Shown here one piece after another: positions 49,741-62,179 of a stretch of 64,000 bases of DNA; positions within the stretch are counted from its first letter, which is position 1; each line of letters opens with the position of its first letter. The stretch is from Trema orientale. Taxonomy: Eukaryota; Streptophyta; Magnoliopsida; Rosales; Cannabaceae. The position numbers were made by a program, and so were the translations under genes. The stretch spans positions 77,836 to 141,835 of the forward strand of contig JXTC01000637.1 in assembly GCA_002914845.1 (NCBI GenBank), given 5' to 3'. The notes beneath the pieces are model-generated. The model was given only the letters and a program-made list of their open reading frames with translations. It did no database searches and was not told where the DNA came from.

Positions 49741-50162
49741 GAGGATATTAATTAACGAGGAATTAGTGGTATTATTGGAGAAAGATTGATAGATATATGT
49801 ATGTTTTGATGAATATTTCGGCCTCTGCTAGCTTTTACATTTAATTCTTTGATTATTATGTTGCGCTATTCTTTTAATTCCTTCCTCAATTATTATTAGA
49901 CTGACAATAATATTTTTTATACGCACATGCACGTTTGTGTTGACCGGCCGTTTAATCAAATAACAAAAACTAGTACAGAAAACTCAGTTTAAACCAACAA
50001 ATTAATACGCAGATATACAGAAAACTCAACCTTACCCAACAAAATATTAAATTATGTATTATTCAAGTATATATGTCGTTGTACTGACCATTAAAAAATT
50101 CGTATCGTATAACATTTAGATAGGATCAATATTTTTCTGGGATATATACATATATAAAAATA
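49741..50162 (-). promoter_or_regulatory. Upstream region of the ammonium transporter
   Basis: The presumed promoter. No convincing TATA box or known nitrogen-response motif was identified by eye. Confidence 0.3.
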
Positions 50163-50334
50163 GGGCGCGTCTACAGTAAGGGCGCCCCTACGTAGGACCA
50201 TGTCTATTCATCGTTGGATGGGAATCTGTATATAAATAGATTCTCCACAGATTCCCGTTATTCTCCACAGATTCCCATCCAACGATAATTAAGGCATAAC
50301 CCTACGTAGGGACGCCCCTACCGTAGCTATCCCC
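50163..50334 (-). mobile_element. 172-bp Mutator-like MITE, copy B, with exact 9-bp target duplication
   Basis: Inverted copy of the element at 44995-45166. It starts GGGCGCGTCTACAGTAAGGG and ends CCTACCGTAGCTATCCCC. ATAAAAATA lies immediately outside both ends (50154-50162 and 50335-50343), an exact 9-bp duplication typical of Mutator-like elements. The body contains its own hairpin around GATTCTCCACAGATTCCCGT. Confidence 0.85.
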
Positions 50335-50343
50335 ATAAAAATA

Positions 50344-51714
50344 TATATATATATATATATCAATTACCAAGTCTCTGCAATTCTGCAACTCCAAAATGCA
50401 ACGCAAGCGCACTAACGAGCTCACGATAACTCTATAACTTGACTAAGAGGGTGGTTAGCATTTTTTTTTTTTTTTTTTTTACTTATAAAACTGAAAATGT
50501 TGTCCTAGTACTCTTTCATGTTGGTTTGCACATTATTTTCAAGTACCATAATGTCGGTGATTAATTACGAATTTTTAGTTGCTAAACGCATCTATATATT
50601 GGCAACTACCACAAAATTCTTTTGAAGCAATTTTTATTCTCTCTCTCTCTTTTTTTATTTATTAATGAACAGTTTGCGAAGTATAAAAACATCAAAATGT
50701 TATGGGATATTTACATAAAAAATTGATGAAAACATGACTCATCCATAAATATTATAGGATAGTGATGAAAAAATGACTCATTTATAAATGTTATCAAAAT
50801 TAATCATTATTACTATGTCATAAATCTAAAATTACTTGATACCACAAGCCACAACATAACTACAACGTTATTTCTTACTTGTTTTCATACGTATATTTCA
50901 TTTCATTTATTAAAATACGTAAATCATTATGTGTAAGTATATCAGTACGTAATTAATATAAGAGTGTGTCTATTATCAACTTTTTGTCTCCACTTCACAT
51001 AACAAATCTCTTTAGTATTTTTTTTTTCCTTTACGACCAAAAGGCAAGAACAATCTTTTTACACAAATTGACCTGAACAAGTAACTTTTTGTTACCCTTT
51101 AAACCCTTTTCTCTTAAACACAGTTGATTTTATATACGATGTATACTGCACATTTTAACAGACTACCACAATGAAAGTTTATAAGGTCATAAAACTCATG
51201 ACTAATACCATATATTCTTTGTATATAATCTAGTTGAACTTTTATGTGCGTATGCATATTTACTATTTCAACTTTTAATTTCTCACACAAACCTATTACA
51301 AAATTGCTAGAGTACTTTTTCTTTGTATCCAAATCACAATCGCTCTGCTGAGATCTTTATAAACATGTTTAAATTTATATCGGAGAATAGCTATCTCTCT
51401 CATTAATCGATTTTAGATCTTCGGGCCAAGACTTTTTATATTGGATAAGGTACAAATCTGAAGCACATAAGAGAGAGAAAAGAATAAACAATAAAGGTAT
51501 TGGGTATGAGCAAAAGAAATTAGGTGAAGAGAAAGAGGGTTGTTAGGAAGAGCAAAGACAAAATTAGTTAGAGGATAATTTTGGGATAATTAATTAGGAG
51601 TACAATAAGTGGTGATGACATTTTAAATTTCACTAGAAATTGTAAACTCTTGCATTGGGCTTTAATTTTAGCCGATTATTTTCAGAAAATTTTGATTTTT
51701 TATTTTAGGTTATA
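50344..51714. other. Gene-poor AT-rich stretch
   Basis: Poly-T at 50460-50481 and TA runs. No gene supported. Confidence 0.45.
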
Positions 51715-51715
51715 G

Positions 51716-52294
51716 ACATTTAAGAATAGAGAAACAAGACTTTTGAGACTTTGACGAACTTCACCAGGAATAGGACCACCGATGGTGTTATCAACGAAAC
51801 GAGGAGGACAAGGAACAGTGCCAAGGAGAAAACCTTCCAGGTCATGAGCATAGACTGCCGGAGGGACTTGAGAGCGCCAGAACGAGTAATTGTTTCTATC
51901 AAGTTTGATTGATAAAGGAGGTAAGTTCAGAAAAAATGGTGGAGCAGTAAGCAAAGGAGCTTGAGGAATTACTGGTGCTGGAGGCACGGTTGTGACTGGT
52001 GGCGGAGTGGGGACTGGGCCAGTGGTGGCCGAGAAGGAGGGAGCCGATGGTGAGGCCATTGATGGCTCTGATACCAATTTAAGAACAGAGAAACAAGACT
52101 TTTGAGACTGTGTATTATGGAATTGACTATCTCAGATTTACCAAAAATGGTACAGTACAATCTTTATACAGAATTGAGAGGAAAATAAAAGAGGACTAAA
52201 ACAGTAATTGTACAAGCAATAGAATTCACTAGAAGACTTCTGTAACAGAATGGATAAGGCTAAAATATTCCCCTATGAGGTGAGCTCTAACAAA
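51716..52294 (-). mobile_element. Copia retrotransposon deletion derivative (LTR, primer site, start of gag)
   Basis: Read on the minus strand: a 5' LTR starting near TGTTAGAGCTCACCTC (52294), then the primer-binding site TGGTATCAGAGCC (52076-52064) complementary to initiator Met-tRNA. Next comes a gag start with a Pro-rich leader and LDRNNYSFWRSQVPPAV and AHDLEGFLLG, typical of Copia gag. It then joins directly to AGTCTCAAAAGTCTTGTTTC (51752 leftwards), a copy of the LTR's own end found at 52108 leftwards. Almost the whole element has been deleted between gag and the last part of the 3' LTR. Confidence 0.7.
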
Positions 52295-52727
52295 CTACAA
52301 AGTCAGCAACAGGTGACTTGGACAATTGACCTTGCTGAGTCATCATCCAACTATCGCTATTCTTCAACATAGACTTTGGTTGGAACAATTTGTTGATATA
52401 TATATTGAGAATTTTGCTCATCAACATGTTGAATTTGTTAGTAATTTCTACAGATTTAACAAGTTTCAATTTTTTTTCTCATTTTTTATTTTAATCAAAA
52501 TATTTTACGCTTTATTTTTTTACCTTTTTTTGCATTTTATATTTCGGGTTTTTTTTTTTATCATTTTACAATTTTTTGTGCATATTATATTTCAGACTTT
52601 TTATTTTTCGTAATGTGTTGGTTTTGTTTCTCGAACTTAAATGAAAAAGAAAAAGGAGTGTAATTCAATATATGTTATTGTTTCTTTGTTGCTGTTGAAA
52701 TTTAGGTTGATAATTTGGTGATTTTAG

Positions 52728-52810
52728 GATGTTGCTACTCAAACTTAATAGCGGATGGACACCATTGTGTCGAAAGGGCTATGCACCAGAACTGTCACAT
52801 TTGCTTCGAG
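52728..52810 (+). pseudogene. Exon of a CHY zinc-finger/RING protein gene (isolated fragment)
   Basis: Between an acceptor (GATTTTAG) and a donor (GAG|GTAATT) the frame reads CCYSNLIADGHHCVERAMHQ followed by NCHICFE. This matches the zinc-ribbon to RING junction of plant CHYR/RZPF34 E3 ubiquitin ligases, with Cys and His spacing kept. The next family exon should encode a FLF/YLFD start and a CGHTIH RING motif. At 52860-52900 only a degraded similarity is seen, with a stop, and at 52980 a CHIH trace. Other exons were not found. It is probably a transposed gene fragment. Confidence 0.55.
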
Positions 52811-53634
52811 GTAATTGAACTGTAAATACTAATCTTCTCTACTACCTTGGCTTCATTATGCAGGAATCTTTGTTTAACCCATCACTCTGGTATGACTTTA
52901 TATCTTTTATTCTATGAGTTATATATAAATGTATGTAAGTTTGCCATATATATTGAGTTTGCTTTACTGGATGTTTTGCAGTTGATGGGTAGACTTGATT
53001 GCCATATACATGTGTTTGATAAAACACCTGAGAGGAACCCAATTGGCTGATTATATATATATATATATATTTTGTTTGATGGAATTGATTGATTGTATTG
53101 GGTCTTATTGTGTTGGGGTTAATCCATTAGCAGGTAATGTAAGTTGTTAATTTATGTCAGTCGATATATATCTGCACTTTTTTAGTTCTATATGAAATTT
53201 TCTTCTTGTCATTGTCACAGTGTTGCTTAACCTATTTTATTTTCCAAAGTTTGTTAACTGACTTTGGCCACAATTCCAGCTCTTTCAAATGTAAAAGGCC
53301 TGATAATATCTTCAAAGGTTTAATTTTGATGTCACATTGAGAAACAGAAAAGGACAAGAAAGCTAATTAGGAAGATGGCGGGCGGCTGGGGACCTTTCAA
53401 GCGTAAGTACTCATATATGGTCAAATGTAACAATCAAGTTTGTTATTTATGCGTCCAAACAAGATAGTCCTTTGCGTCTGTTAATGTGTCTCAATGTGTG
53501 TGTATATATATATATATATATTTGGTCCACTATCCATGTTTTGCTTGCGTGCATTAGTAGGATAATGATGCTACTTCTGGGGCATATATATATAAAGTTG
53601 GTGTTTCAAGTCTTCATCTTGTATTGCTGCATAA
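52811..53634. other. Unassigned sequence after the CHY/RING fragment
   Basis: Contains exon-like less AT-rich pieces (52861-52895, 52980-53050 and 53340-53402) that may be remains of the same transposed gene, and a TA run at 53053-53071. None can be assigned. Confidence 0.35.
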
Positions 53635-53800
53635 TAGTATTAATTAGTCAATGTTATGCCAGATTATATACCCTGAAGGATGTAATAAGTTTATATTTAT
53701 AATAATTCTGGAAATTACACACTTACAAGGTCAACCCGGCCAGTAGTGAGCCACACCAACAAGTTAACGTATAACATTAGTAAGGAATTATTTAGATAAC
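53635..53800. repeat. Repeat shared with 62985-63125 (copy 1)
   Basis: CCCTGAAGGATGTAATAAGT, TTTATATTTATAATAATTCT and CAACCCGGCCAGTAGTGAGC occur in the same order at 62985-63125. Here it lies just before the duplicated upstream region of polygalacturonase gene 2. Confidence 0.8.
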
Positions 53801-54242
53801 AAAGAATATAGACACTAAAACACTAACTATTCTCTCTTTTTTTTTTTTCAATTGCTGTGCTTTACATAAATAGACACGAGTTTCATGCAGTGTGTAGATA
53901 GATATAGTATATAATTTCGAAAGTTAACGAGTATCTATCTTTGAATGGGCGTCCTTCGCATCCACCATATCTATTTGTTTTATTTCTTTAATGACTACGT
54001 TCATATCTTAGAAAATCTACTCGTAGAGTGTAGGATGAGTAGTCAACTCCACGGTTGAGGAAAAGTATAAGCTTATGGTTTTCTCTCAATGTAAGGTATA
54101 TATGAGCTTCAATTATGTGCGGATCCTTGTCACGGTCTTAAATAAATATATATATATATATGTATATGTGTGTGTGTGTATATATATGCAGAGGAAGTAG
54201 TTTTTTCATTTCCAAGAGGGGGAGACAAAATTAATTAAGACG

Positions 54243-57200
54243 ATGAGTCTAAAACTCCATTTTCTTTCACTTATCACAATCTTTTCTTATATCCTTGTTT
54301 TCTTGGACCCAAAGGTCATTGAGCAGTTTTGGGCGAAGGCTACTTATGGTACCCATAATTCGGTAGCCTTCTCTACGTTATTGTTACCCACCTTTAGTAA
54401 TCCTTCTTCAAGTTTTAGTAGTACAGCTCCACGTATACTTAATGTGGATGATTTTGGAGCTAAAGCTGATGGAACATATGATAACCAGGTGCGCGCTAGA
54501 AAAATGTCTGATTAATTAGTGAGTTTCCTTTTTTTTTTCGATGTTATACTTTTTCTACAATATTATATCAAAATCAAATACTATTGAAGTCTGACAATTC
54601 ATGACAAACATTATTACTGCTCGCGTATTTTTAGTTCGGTACTCTGCCACGAAATTCACCTTTTTTCTTTTACATATTTAAATAGTTTATTGGTTGAATG
54701 AGTTAATTATGAATAGGATACATATTTTGTATAGGCATTTGGGAAGGCATGGGAGCAAGCTTGTTTCTCTAATAATCATCAGGGTGTTATTTTGATAATC
54801 CCAGTGAACAGAACTTATTATCTTAAGCCAATTGCTTTCTCAGGTCCATGCAAATCTATTCTCACAATTAAGGTGAGTTATTTCTTCTTTGATGCATGCT
54901 TGTATAAATATGTGCGTGCATATAAATATGGTTGTCAATCCAGTAAGTATTTTTTTTTTTTAACTTATATGTAGGTATTTTTTTTTTAGCCATTAAATCA
55001 TTTTCTGGTGATCTAACGGCTATAATAAGATATATGAAAAGACGTGTATCATTAATGCTATTTCTCTCTTTTACTTTTTACTATTAAAAATGTGCATGAT
55101 AAATTTTCATTAGCCAAATTGATACATATGCATAAGTTAAAAAAAAAATACATACTGAATTGGTGCCCTATAAATATATATATATATATATTAATTCGAG
55201 AGATGATCAGTTGCATCTCAAGTTCAGCAAGGTGTTAGTTTGCGACATAGCATAACAACACGACTTGAAATTACTGAGTTTGGATTTAATTGAATTGCCA
55301 AAACATGTTTAGCAAATGAAATCACTTTCGAGATCACCCCATATTTACCCATTAGTAAAAATGTTTTAAATATTACGTATGTTGGGATGTGTTTGAAGGT
55401 TTTAATTAGTTCTGTATTTTTACTTTTGCATTTGCTTGTATTTAAAGATTGTTTCGTATAGATAATTCTAGTTTAGATACGTTGAATCAGTTTTGTTTCA
55501 TTGATTTATGCAGTTAAATGAGTTAATATGTAATATTGGGTTAATAAGACACATATATGATCTATTTATATATAGATGAGCCATATATGAATATTAGCCT
55601 TATTTTGTAACAAAAAGATTAATTACTGACAAATAGTTATATGTTGGGAAATTTACACCTAGGGGATTATTAAACTCTTGTGATGAAAAATGAGACTCAC
55701 TCATCAATGTTTTCAAAACTAACCTCTATTGTCATGTCACACATGTAAAATTAATTGGATACTTAAATTCTCCAACAAATTAATTGGATACTCAAATTCT
55801 CCAACAAACTCCATACTATACTTCAGTCACTACCGCCGATCCCTACCCCACGGCGATACTTTTGCTTGAGTAGGATCGAAAAATTTTGACCATAGTCGAA
55901 CTTGTTTGGCCACTTCTCCCGATTGTTCTGATCATTTTTCGACCGGTGGCTGAAAAATTTTGAAACCGGTCGAAAATTTTTGATTGACTGTTCGATTGTA
56001 GTCGAATAATTCGACTAGAGTTGAAGACACCGGTCGAAAATTTTTGACTAGCGTTCATCCCTAATCAAACTCGACTTGGTCGAAAATTTTTAACTAGGGT
56101 CGAGTCATGAGTAATTTTGGAACTTCGAAATATTTGTTAAATAACATGGCAATAAAAATCCTACTTTTATAAATGATTTATAAGTTATCCCTCTTTTCAT
56201 CACACATATTAAAAGAGAGTCAGAATTGATAAAATCTCATATATTTTGCTGCTAATAAATAGAGTTTAACAACAAATTCACAATTTTAGTTACAGAATAT
56301 GATAAGCTATTAGTGACAACATACTTAGTGACTCAAACTTCTTAATCTTCTATAAAATTTTATTTTGACACTAATACCATGTCCTTTTGCTCCAAAGCAA
56401 ATTATTTTGTAGCTTAAAGTACCCTATATAATCACAACCTAGCTACAAAACCAATTCTGTGACTAGGTAGCTTTAGCCACAAATTAATAGTTTACCTTTC
56501 AGTCACAAATATATGCTTTATAGATAAAAATAATAATTATCATATTGATTTGACACGATTACGAATACAACCTGTCAACGGTGATAATTTATCACCGTAT
56601 GACTGCATAAAGACACCCTACAAGCGCTTGATTCTATGCGTGCACCTTCTCCTCAATAAGATGATACAAAAGGCGCTTGATTCATGCTTATATTCATATA
56701 ATAACATTTCTTAAGTGTAAAGGCATATTTAAAGAGTAATTTCACTAATTAATTAATGTCTTGAATTTTGACCCATGAAAAGAGAATCTTATATAATTAT
56801 TTATTCATATATAATTATTTATTTTTATAAGATTTTTATAAGATTTTTATTTAATCAAACTTAGTGTGAGAACCAATCAGGGTATCATTTATATCTAAGC
56901 ATTAAAAACACTTGATTTATTAGCCATAAATTAATTAGTATTTTATCAAATTTTTTTTTTTAACTGAAAGCTACTCAAAGGAATATTATTAAGAGATGAA
57001 GATCGAACAAAAAGTCCAACAGCCAACACCATTGGGAAGACCTACCCTATTCTTTTCGACAAAAGGAAAAAAGAAATGTAAGAGAAGAATGCAACCAGTA
57101 CCTCTTATATCTATTAAATGACTCTATAATTGGCTAACTTATCACCGGAACTATTAGTTTGACGGTATATATTAGAGAAGAAAAAATTCATATACCCTTA

Positions 57201-60200
57201 ATCAAACTTAAATATTTTATCCAAACAGCCCTGACCTGCCCCAAGGGAACATTACAAGATAAGTTATTGGAAAGCAAATCAACAACAAAAGTAGAATCAC
57301 TCTCAAGCCGAATAGAGTGCCAATCAACCTTCTAAGTAAGATGAATAGCAATGAGCACTCCTAAATTTGAGCTTCAAAGCACAAACATATCACCAATAAA
57401 GTAGCTAAAATTACCCTTCACAAATCCTTTATGCATCCTAAAAATACTTCCACAAGCAGCTAAACCAGGGCCTCCATTAGCTGATCCATCTATTGATCTT
57501 TACAAAGTTCAGAGGTGGAAAAAACCACCAAACAGGAGCACAAATTTGGGCAAAAGAAAACTACGTACCCACATTAGTCTTTTGGCAAAAGAAAACCCAA
57601 ATGACAACTACGTACCCACGTGCTTCAAAGAATAACTTTGGATAAAATATAAATGCAGCTTTGTAAGAAATTTTTTTCCTTAAAAAGAGCTTTGTTTATA
57701 AAATTCTGCAAACTGACCTTAAGACAGAGGTAACGGCATTAAATTAATTAATTAAGTATAGTTCAGGAAAAATGTCTCAACTTAATAATTAAGTAATTAT
57801 CCATATATATATATGTGCTATATATCATGACATTAATTAAATAAATGGGTGCATCATACAAATTTGATGATCAGATATTCGGAACAATTAGAGCCCCAAC
57901 AAATGCGTCGGATTACTTGATCGATAGAAGACATTGGATTGTGTTCAAACATGTTGACAACTTAAGGGTCGAAGGTGGTGGCATTTTCAATGGCAATGGA
58001 TATATTTGGTGGAGCCACCCTTGCCGACTTAACAAATCCCTTGTATTTACTTTTACACCCATCCCATTATAAACATATACCCCTATATATAATTATATAT
58101 ATATATATATTAAATGAAATATTTATGTGGATGTCCTTTTTCTACCTAAATTATTAAAATTCTCATATTATATTACATTACATATATACGGAAATTAAAT
58201 CTCATTTATGTTTATATGTTTGATTAATATTTACTTATAATCTTTTTTTTTTCTTTTTTATTTTCTTTCTGTCTTTAACAGCTTTGCCCACCAGCGCCAA
58301 CTGTATGTGAGCTAATTAATTATCGTATCATATATACATTAATGCATCTAATTACTGTTAACTTGTCGATCATACTTAATGTTGAAACATGTAGATATAG
58401 ATCTACATTTTATAGATTAGTATGAATTTATGAGCTAGCTATTAATAAATTAATCTTTTAAATAACTATTGCATAGAATATATACATGTACATCTCTATA
58501 GGCTGTGACATTCCGTGAATGTACCAATTTGCGAGTGGCAAAGTTGAGGTTCAAAGATGCACAACAGAAACATATAAAGTTTCAAAAATGTGTTAACGTC
58601 AAAGCTTTGAACCTGATAATCACTGCCCCAGAAAATAGCCCCAACACTGATGGAATTCACATCACAGAGACCCAGAATATTCACATAAGTAACTGCGTTA
58701 TCAAGACAGGTAATTATTTAATCTCAGATAGTTATAATATGCATCAATAAAGTATTTAATTAATTTGTATAAAATGCTTGACTTTTTTCGTTGAAGGTGA
58801 TGATTGTATTTCAATAGTAAGATGGTCGAAAAATATTAGGGCTACCGATACTACGTGCGGACCCGGTCATGGAATAAGGTCTCTTCATCATATTACTCTC
58901 ATCAACCCTTTTCATTCTTTGTCTATATATTTTCTTTCACTTTCTTCTAATTATTTGGTTGATTAAGGATGCATAAATTTGATATATATTATAAATGAAG
59001 GGAATAATTTCATAAAAAAAATACAATCTCAAAGTCTGTTTTGACATTTCCAAAAACGCAGCAGGGAAGTAATTCCTATACCATGAGTCTGCAACTTTGA
59101 ACCGTTTTTCAACTACATGGGAATAATTGACATACCTATTGTTTGTCTTCCAATTAAGATGAATAAGTACTGCGAAATACGCATAAAAAAATATAGTTTG
59201 TTGCGTTTCCAATAGTTCTTTTTTGAAATATTTGTACCAATACTTACTCATAATTACATGTATATATAATCACATATTTTGCACACGATCTTAAATTCCA
59301 TGCAGCATTGGAAGCTTAGGATGGAGAAATTCAAAAGATTTTATCTCCAACGTGACTGTGAATAGAGCAAAATTTTTAGGAACCGATAATGGAGTGAGAA
59401 TAAAGACTTGGCAGGTGCTCTTTTTTTTTTTTTTTTCTCTCTTCTTTCAGCAGGTTTTTTTTTTTTTTTCTTTTTTGAGAGAAGGGAAACTAATAATTAT
59501 CGAAACACTACTTACGATATAAAACAAAAATATTTTGCCTTCAAATATTCCACATTTATTTGATTGTTATCATATTTATATATAGATATTTTATAGGTTA
59601 GATTAAATGGAATTGATTGGGGCACACGCAGGGTGGATCTGGATATGCTAAAAACATCAAATTCGAAAATATAGTAATGCAAAACGTGAGGCACCCAATA
59701 ATTATAGACCAAAATTATTGTGACCGACCACAACATCAAGAGCTAAATGCATGTCGAGAACAGGTGATTGTGAACTCAAAACTCAAATCTTATCTTCACT
59801 CGTGTTTTAAAATTTAGAGTAATTGAACATTAATACATATGTTGGACAAAAACCAAAAATTAACTCGATAAAATATATTTCAATTCATTGATTATATATT
59901 CCAGCTATAGATATATTATTTTATTAATTGAGCATAATGTGCGAGCTGTGCAGGCCTCAGCAGTGCAAATAAGCAATGTGGTGTACAATAACATTACAGG
60001 GACAAGCAATTCTAAAGTGGCGCTCAAGTTGGATTGCAGCAGCCACTTTCCCTGCAATGAGATTTTGCTGCAAAATATCAATTTACGACACTCAAACGCA
60101 TCAGTTACACTTGAAGCTTTGTGTAAAAATGTTGTGTTCTACAATATCATAGGAAGAGTTTTTCCAACGTGCTCCTCCAACCAATTTTTTTTTTTTAAGG

Positions 60201-60214
60201 GAGAGTTACCTTAA
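54243..60214 (+). CDS. Polygalacturonase gene 2 (GH28), complete, 9 exons
   Basis: Exons: 54243-54488, 54735-54872, 57875-58042, 58282-58302 (21-nt microexon), 58502-58709, 58797-58878, 59306-59414, 59632-59763, 59954-60214. The total is 1365 nt, 454 residues, in frame throughout. Exon order and lengths closely follow gene 1. Catalytic motifs NSPNTDG, GDDC, GPGHGISIGSLG and RIK are all intact. The N-terminus LHFLSLITIFSYILVFLDP is nearly identical to gene 1 and suggests secretion to the cell wall to hydrolyse pectin. Differences: the loop reads GGGIFNGNG without the gene 1 insertion. Intron 2 is 3.0 kb and holds a MITE and a LINE relic. A T-run beyond the family's usual end gives a short tail NQFFFFKGELP, which looks like read-through of a lost stop. 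Expression cannot be judged. Confidence 0.9.
54925..55172. mobile_element. MITE, 'CCAGTAGGTATTTTT' family, copy in intron 2 of polygalacturonase 2
   Basis: Left end TCAATCCAGTAAGTATTTTT and right end AAATACATACTGAATTGGTG are inverted. The complement strand of the body carries the family words (ATCTAACGGCT, AAAAGACGTG). Its interior is inverted relative to the ends' naming, as expected for a symmetrical MITE. Confidence 0.6.
55200..57230. other. Intron 2 of polygalacturonase 2, unassigned part
   Basis: A cluster of short repeats GTCGAAAATTTTTGAC-like, in both orientations, occupies about 55860-56105 and is less AT-rich than its surroundings. It could be the inner part of a DNA transposon. No coding frame is supported. 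Confidence 0.4.
57230..57540 (-). mobile_element. LINE RNase H domain relic
   Basis: The minus strand encodes DGSANGGPGLAACGSIFR, then KGFVKGNFSYFIG and, after a stop, HSIRLESDSTFVVDLL. These are the two conserved blocks of the RNase H-like domain at the end of plant L1-type LINE proteins. Stops interrupt it. It lies in intron 2 of polygalacturonase gene 2, opposite in orientation. Confidence 0.7.
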
Positions 60215-60640
60215 TAATATTTAGGGTGGCTTAACTTTTTTTTCCCTTCTCTCGGTTCTTCTTCTAATGCCTTTCTAAAAAAATTAAAAAAAAAAAAAAA
60301 AATCTAAAAAGTGGTGCCTAAATAATTTCATTGGAAAACACTATCTTAGCATATGACTCATTAAAACTTGACTAAAGGATGAGAAAAAATTTTAGTTAAG
60401 AAAAAGAGTGCATTATTTTTTAGGGGAAAAAAATCAACAAAATTTGTAATAGGAAGACCCGAAAGGTCACTATCCAAGAGAGAAGCGATAAGAGGCGGAC
60501 GGTGCATGAGACCACCAAAAAAATGAGTTGATTTCTCATCTAATTTATGACTTTGAAATTTATTGTCATTTTACATGGCAGCTAAAAAGATTACAATCGG
60601 AAATTGACTACGGTTAAATGAAGTATTTGTTGTTTGAAGT
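60215..60640. other. Region downstream of polygalacturonase gene 2
   Basis: Presumed 3' untranslated sequence followed by poly-A-rich DNA (60275-60302). No gene seen. Confidence 0.4.
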
Positions 60641-60930
60641 TGGATCGAAGAAGGCTTTGGTATTGAAAGTCTTTCTGCTCTAAACAATGCTCTTATCGCA
60701 TTTTTTAGCTTGGAATTTACTATTACTGATAACTTCGTCTATGCTTAATCTGAGAAAGCGGTATCTTCAAGAGCTGGGAATCCTAGACTTGTTTCTGGCA
60801 ATTCTTCAATTTGGCCAGCCCTTTCCCCGCATTATTATGCTCTTCTAAATGAAACTCAATGGATTATTGGTGAGCATTCTCGTCAGCGATTATAGCTTGA
60901 CAATTAGTTAGGGCATGTATCACAGATCAT
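60641..60930 (+). mobile_element. LINE reverse-transcriptase zinc-binding region relic
   Basis: Frames read EEGFGIESLSALNNALIA and, after a stop, SSIWPALSPHYYALLNETQW then IIGEHSRQ. This is the conserved stretch after the polymerase domain in plant L1-type LINEs (typical form: GLGIR..LNNALL..., SSIW..., WIIGDG). Several stops show decay. Flanking sequence to about 61200 may belong to it. Confidence 0.65.
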
Positions 60931-61615
60931 TAAGAAATTTTTGATGATCATTCAAGGAATAGTTTCTTTTCTATTTATGATTTCTAGAATATTAATGATA
61001 GATAGTGGTTTTTAGACTTCTTTGAAAATCTTTATCTTGAGATTTTTAAGGATATTAAGGATATTGCTATCAGGCGGCGAGTTTCTACAAATGATCAAAC
61101 TTATCTGGACTCATTACGTAATACGCCAGTGGTTCACTTCCCACTCTATGATAAAAGGGAAATGGACCTGAATGGTACTGTTTTGGAGTGAGACGAGGTT
61201 TTTAACACTTATTTTAGAAAATGGCTTTTCTAAGACTATTTTTATTGCTCCAACTAGTGAATTGAACAAAAATCCATCTAATAAAGAGGGAAGAGGATAG
61301 AGAACGTTGGAAAATAAAACAAAAGCCCATACTTTTTGAGGAAAATCACCTATAATCAGCGATTTTGGGCATTTCAGCGTTTATAAACTCCATTTTCACT
61401 CTCCCTTTTTACCCAAAACTTCGAAAAGTTTAGTTATTGAGGAAAAAAGAAAAGAAAAAATGACTCGAAATAATAACTAATTCTGTGAGCAAAGTCATAC
61501 TTATTTAGTGATCATTTCGGATGTTTCCTTTTTAGATTCAAAAGAAAAAAAAAAACTCATTTTTTTTTTAAAAAAAATAGGGATTAACTATTGACCTTCA
61601 CTTATTATAAAGAAA
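60931..61615. other. Unassigned sequence, possibly LINE-derived
   Basis: No motif can be named with confidence. Confidence 0.3.
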
Positions 61616-61692
61616 GGAAAATAACTCACCCACTCTAGGAGTTAAACTCCAGACTTCATCCCACTCATCCCACTGAGCTAGTCCTAATGGGC
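61616..61692 (-). repeat. tRNA-like SINE head
   Basis: On the minus strand GACTAGCTCAGTGGGATGAG resembles a tRNA A box and GGAGTTTAACTCC a B box, at SINE-like spacing. No complete cloverleaf is present. Confidence 0.45.
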
Positions 61693-62179
61693 CAAAAAAA
61701 AAAAAAAACTCTCACTTTAAACGATATCTCAAATTCTCTTCCAAGAAAGATGAAAAATGACGTTAAAAATTAATTTTACGACTTCGTTGGAGTAATTATT
61801 TGAAATTTTCATTAATGTTTGCCTCAAAATGACCTTAGATTGTATTTGGTCATAGAGGATTGACGAAATTGAAAAAATAGATTGAAATTTTTTGGGTGAG
61901 TTTTTTTCACATGGTAATATTGTAAAACTATTTAATTTTTTGAGCAAAAAATCCTAGAGAAAAGTCAGTATTTTACCCTAGAAAACTCACACTTTAACAC
62001 ATTCCTTAAAAAGGTATTTGCCCCCAAAATAATATTAACCAGGTCAATTTTCCAATGATTTAACCTTACTTTCCCAAAAAATAATTCGTGAAAACAATTC
62101 TTTATTGTTCTCAAAAATCAATTAAATCGAAGCCAAAAAACTCTAACCTCTCTTGCTACTTGCATCTCCTCTCAATAAA
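61693..62179. other. Unassigned AT-rich sequence
   Basis: Nothing recognised. Confidence 0.35.

Noticed and set aside
54792-54974. Continuation of polygalacturonase 2 exon 2 past its donor
   Set aside because: Reading through AAG|GTGAGT adds unrelated residues; gene 1 splices at the same point.
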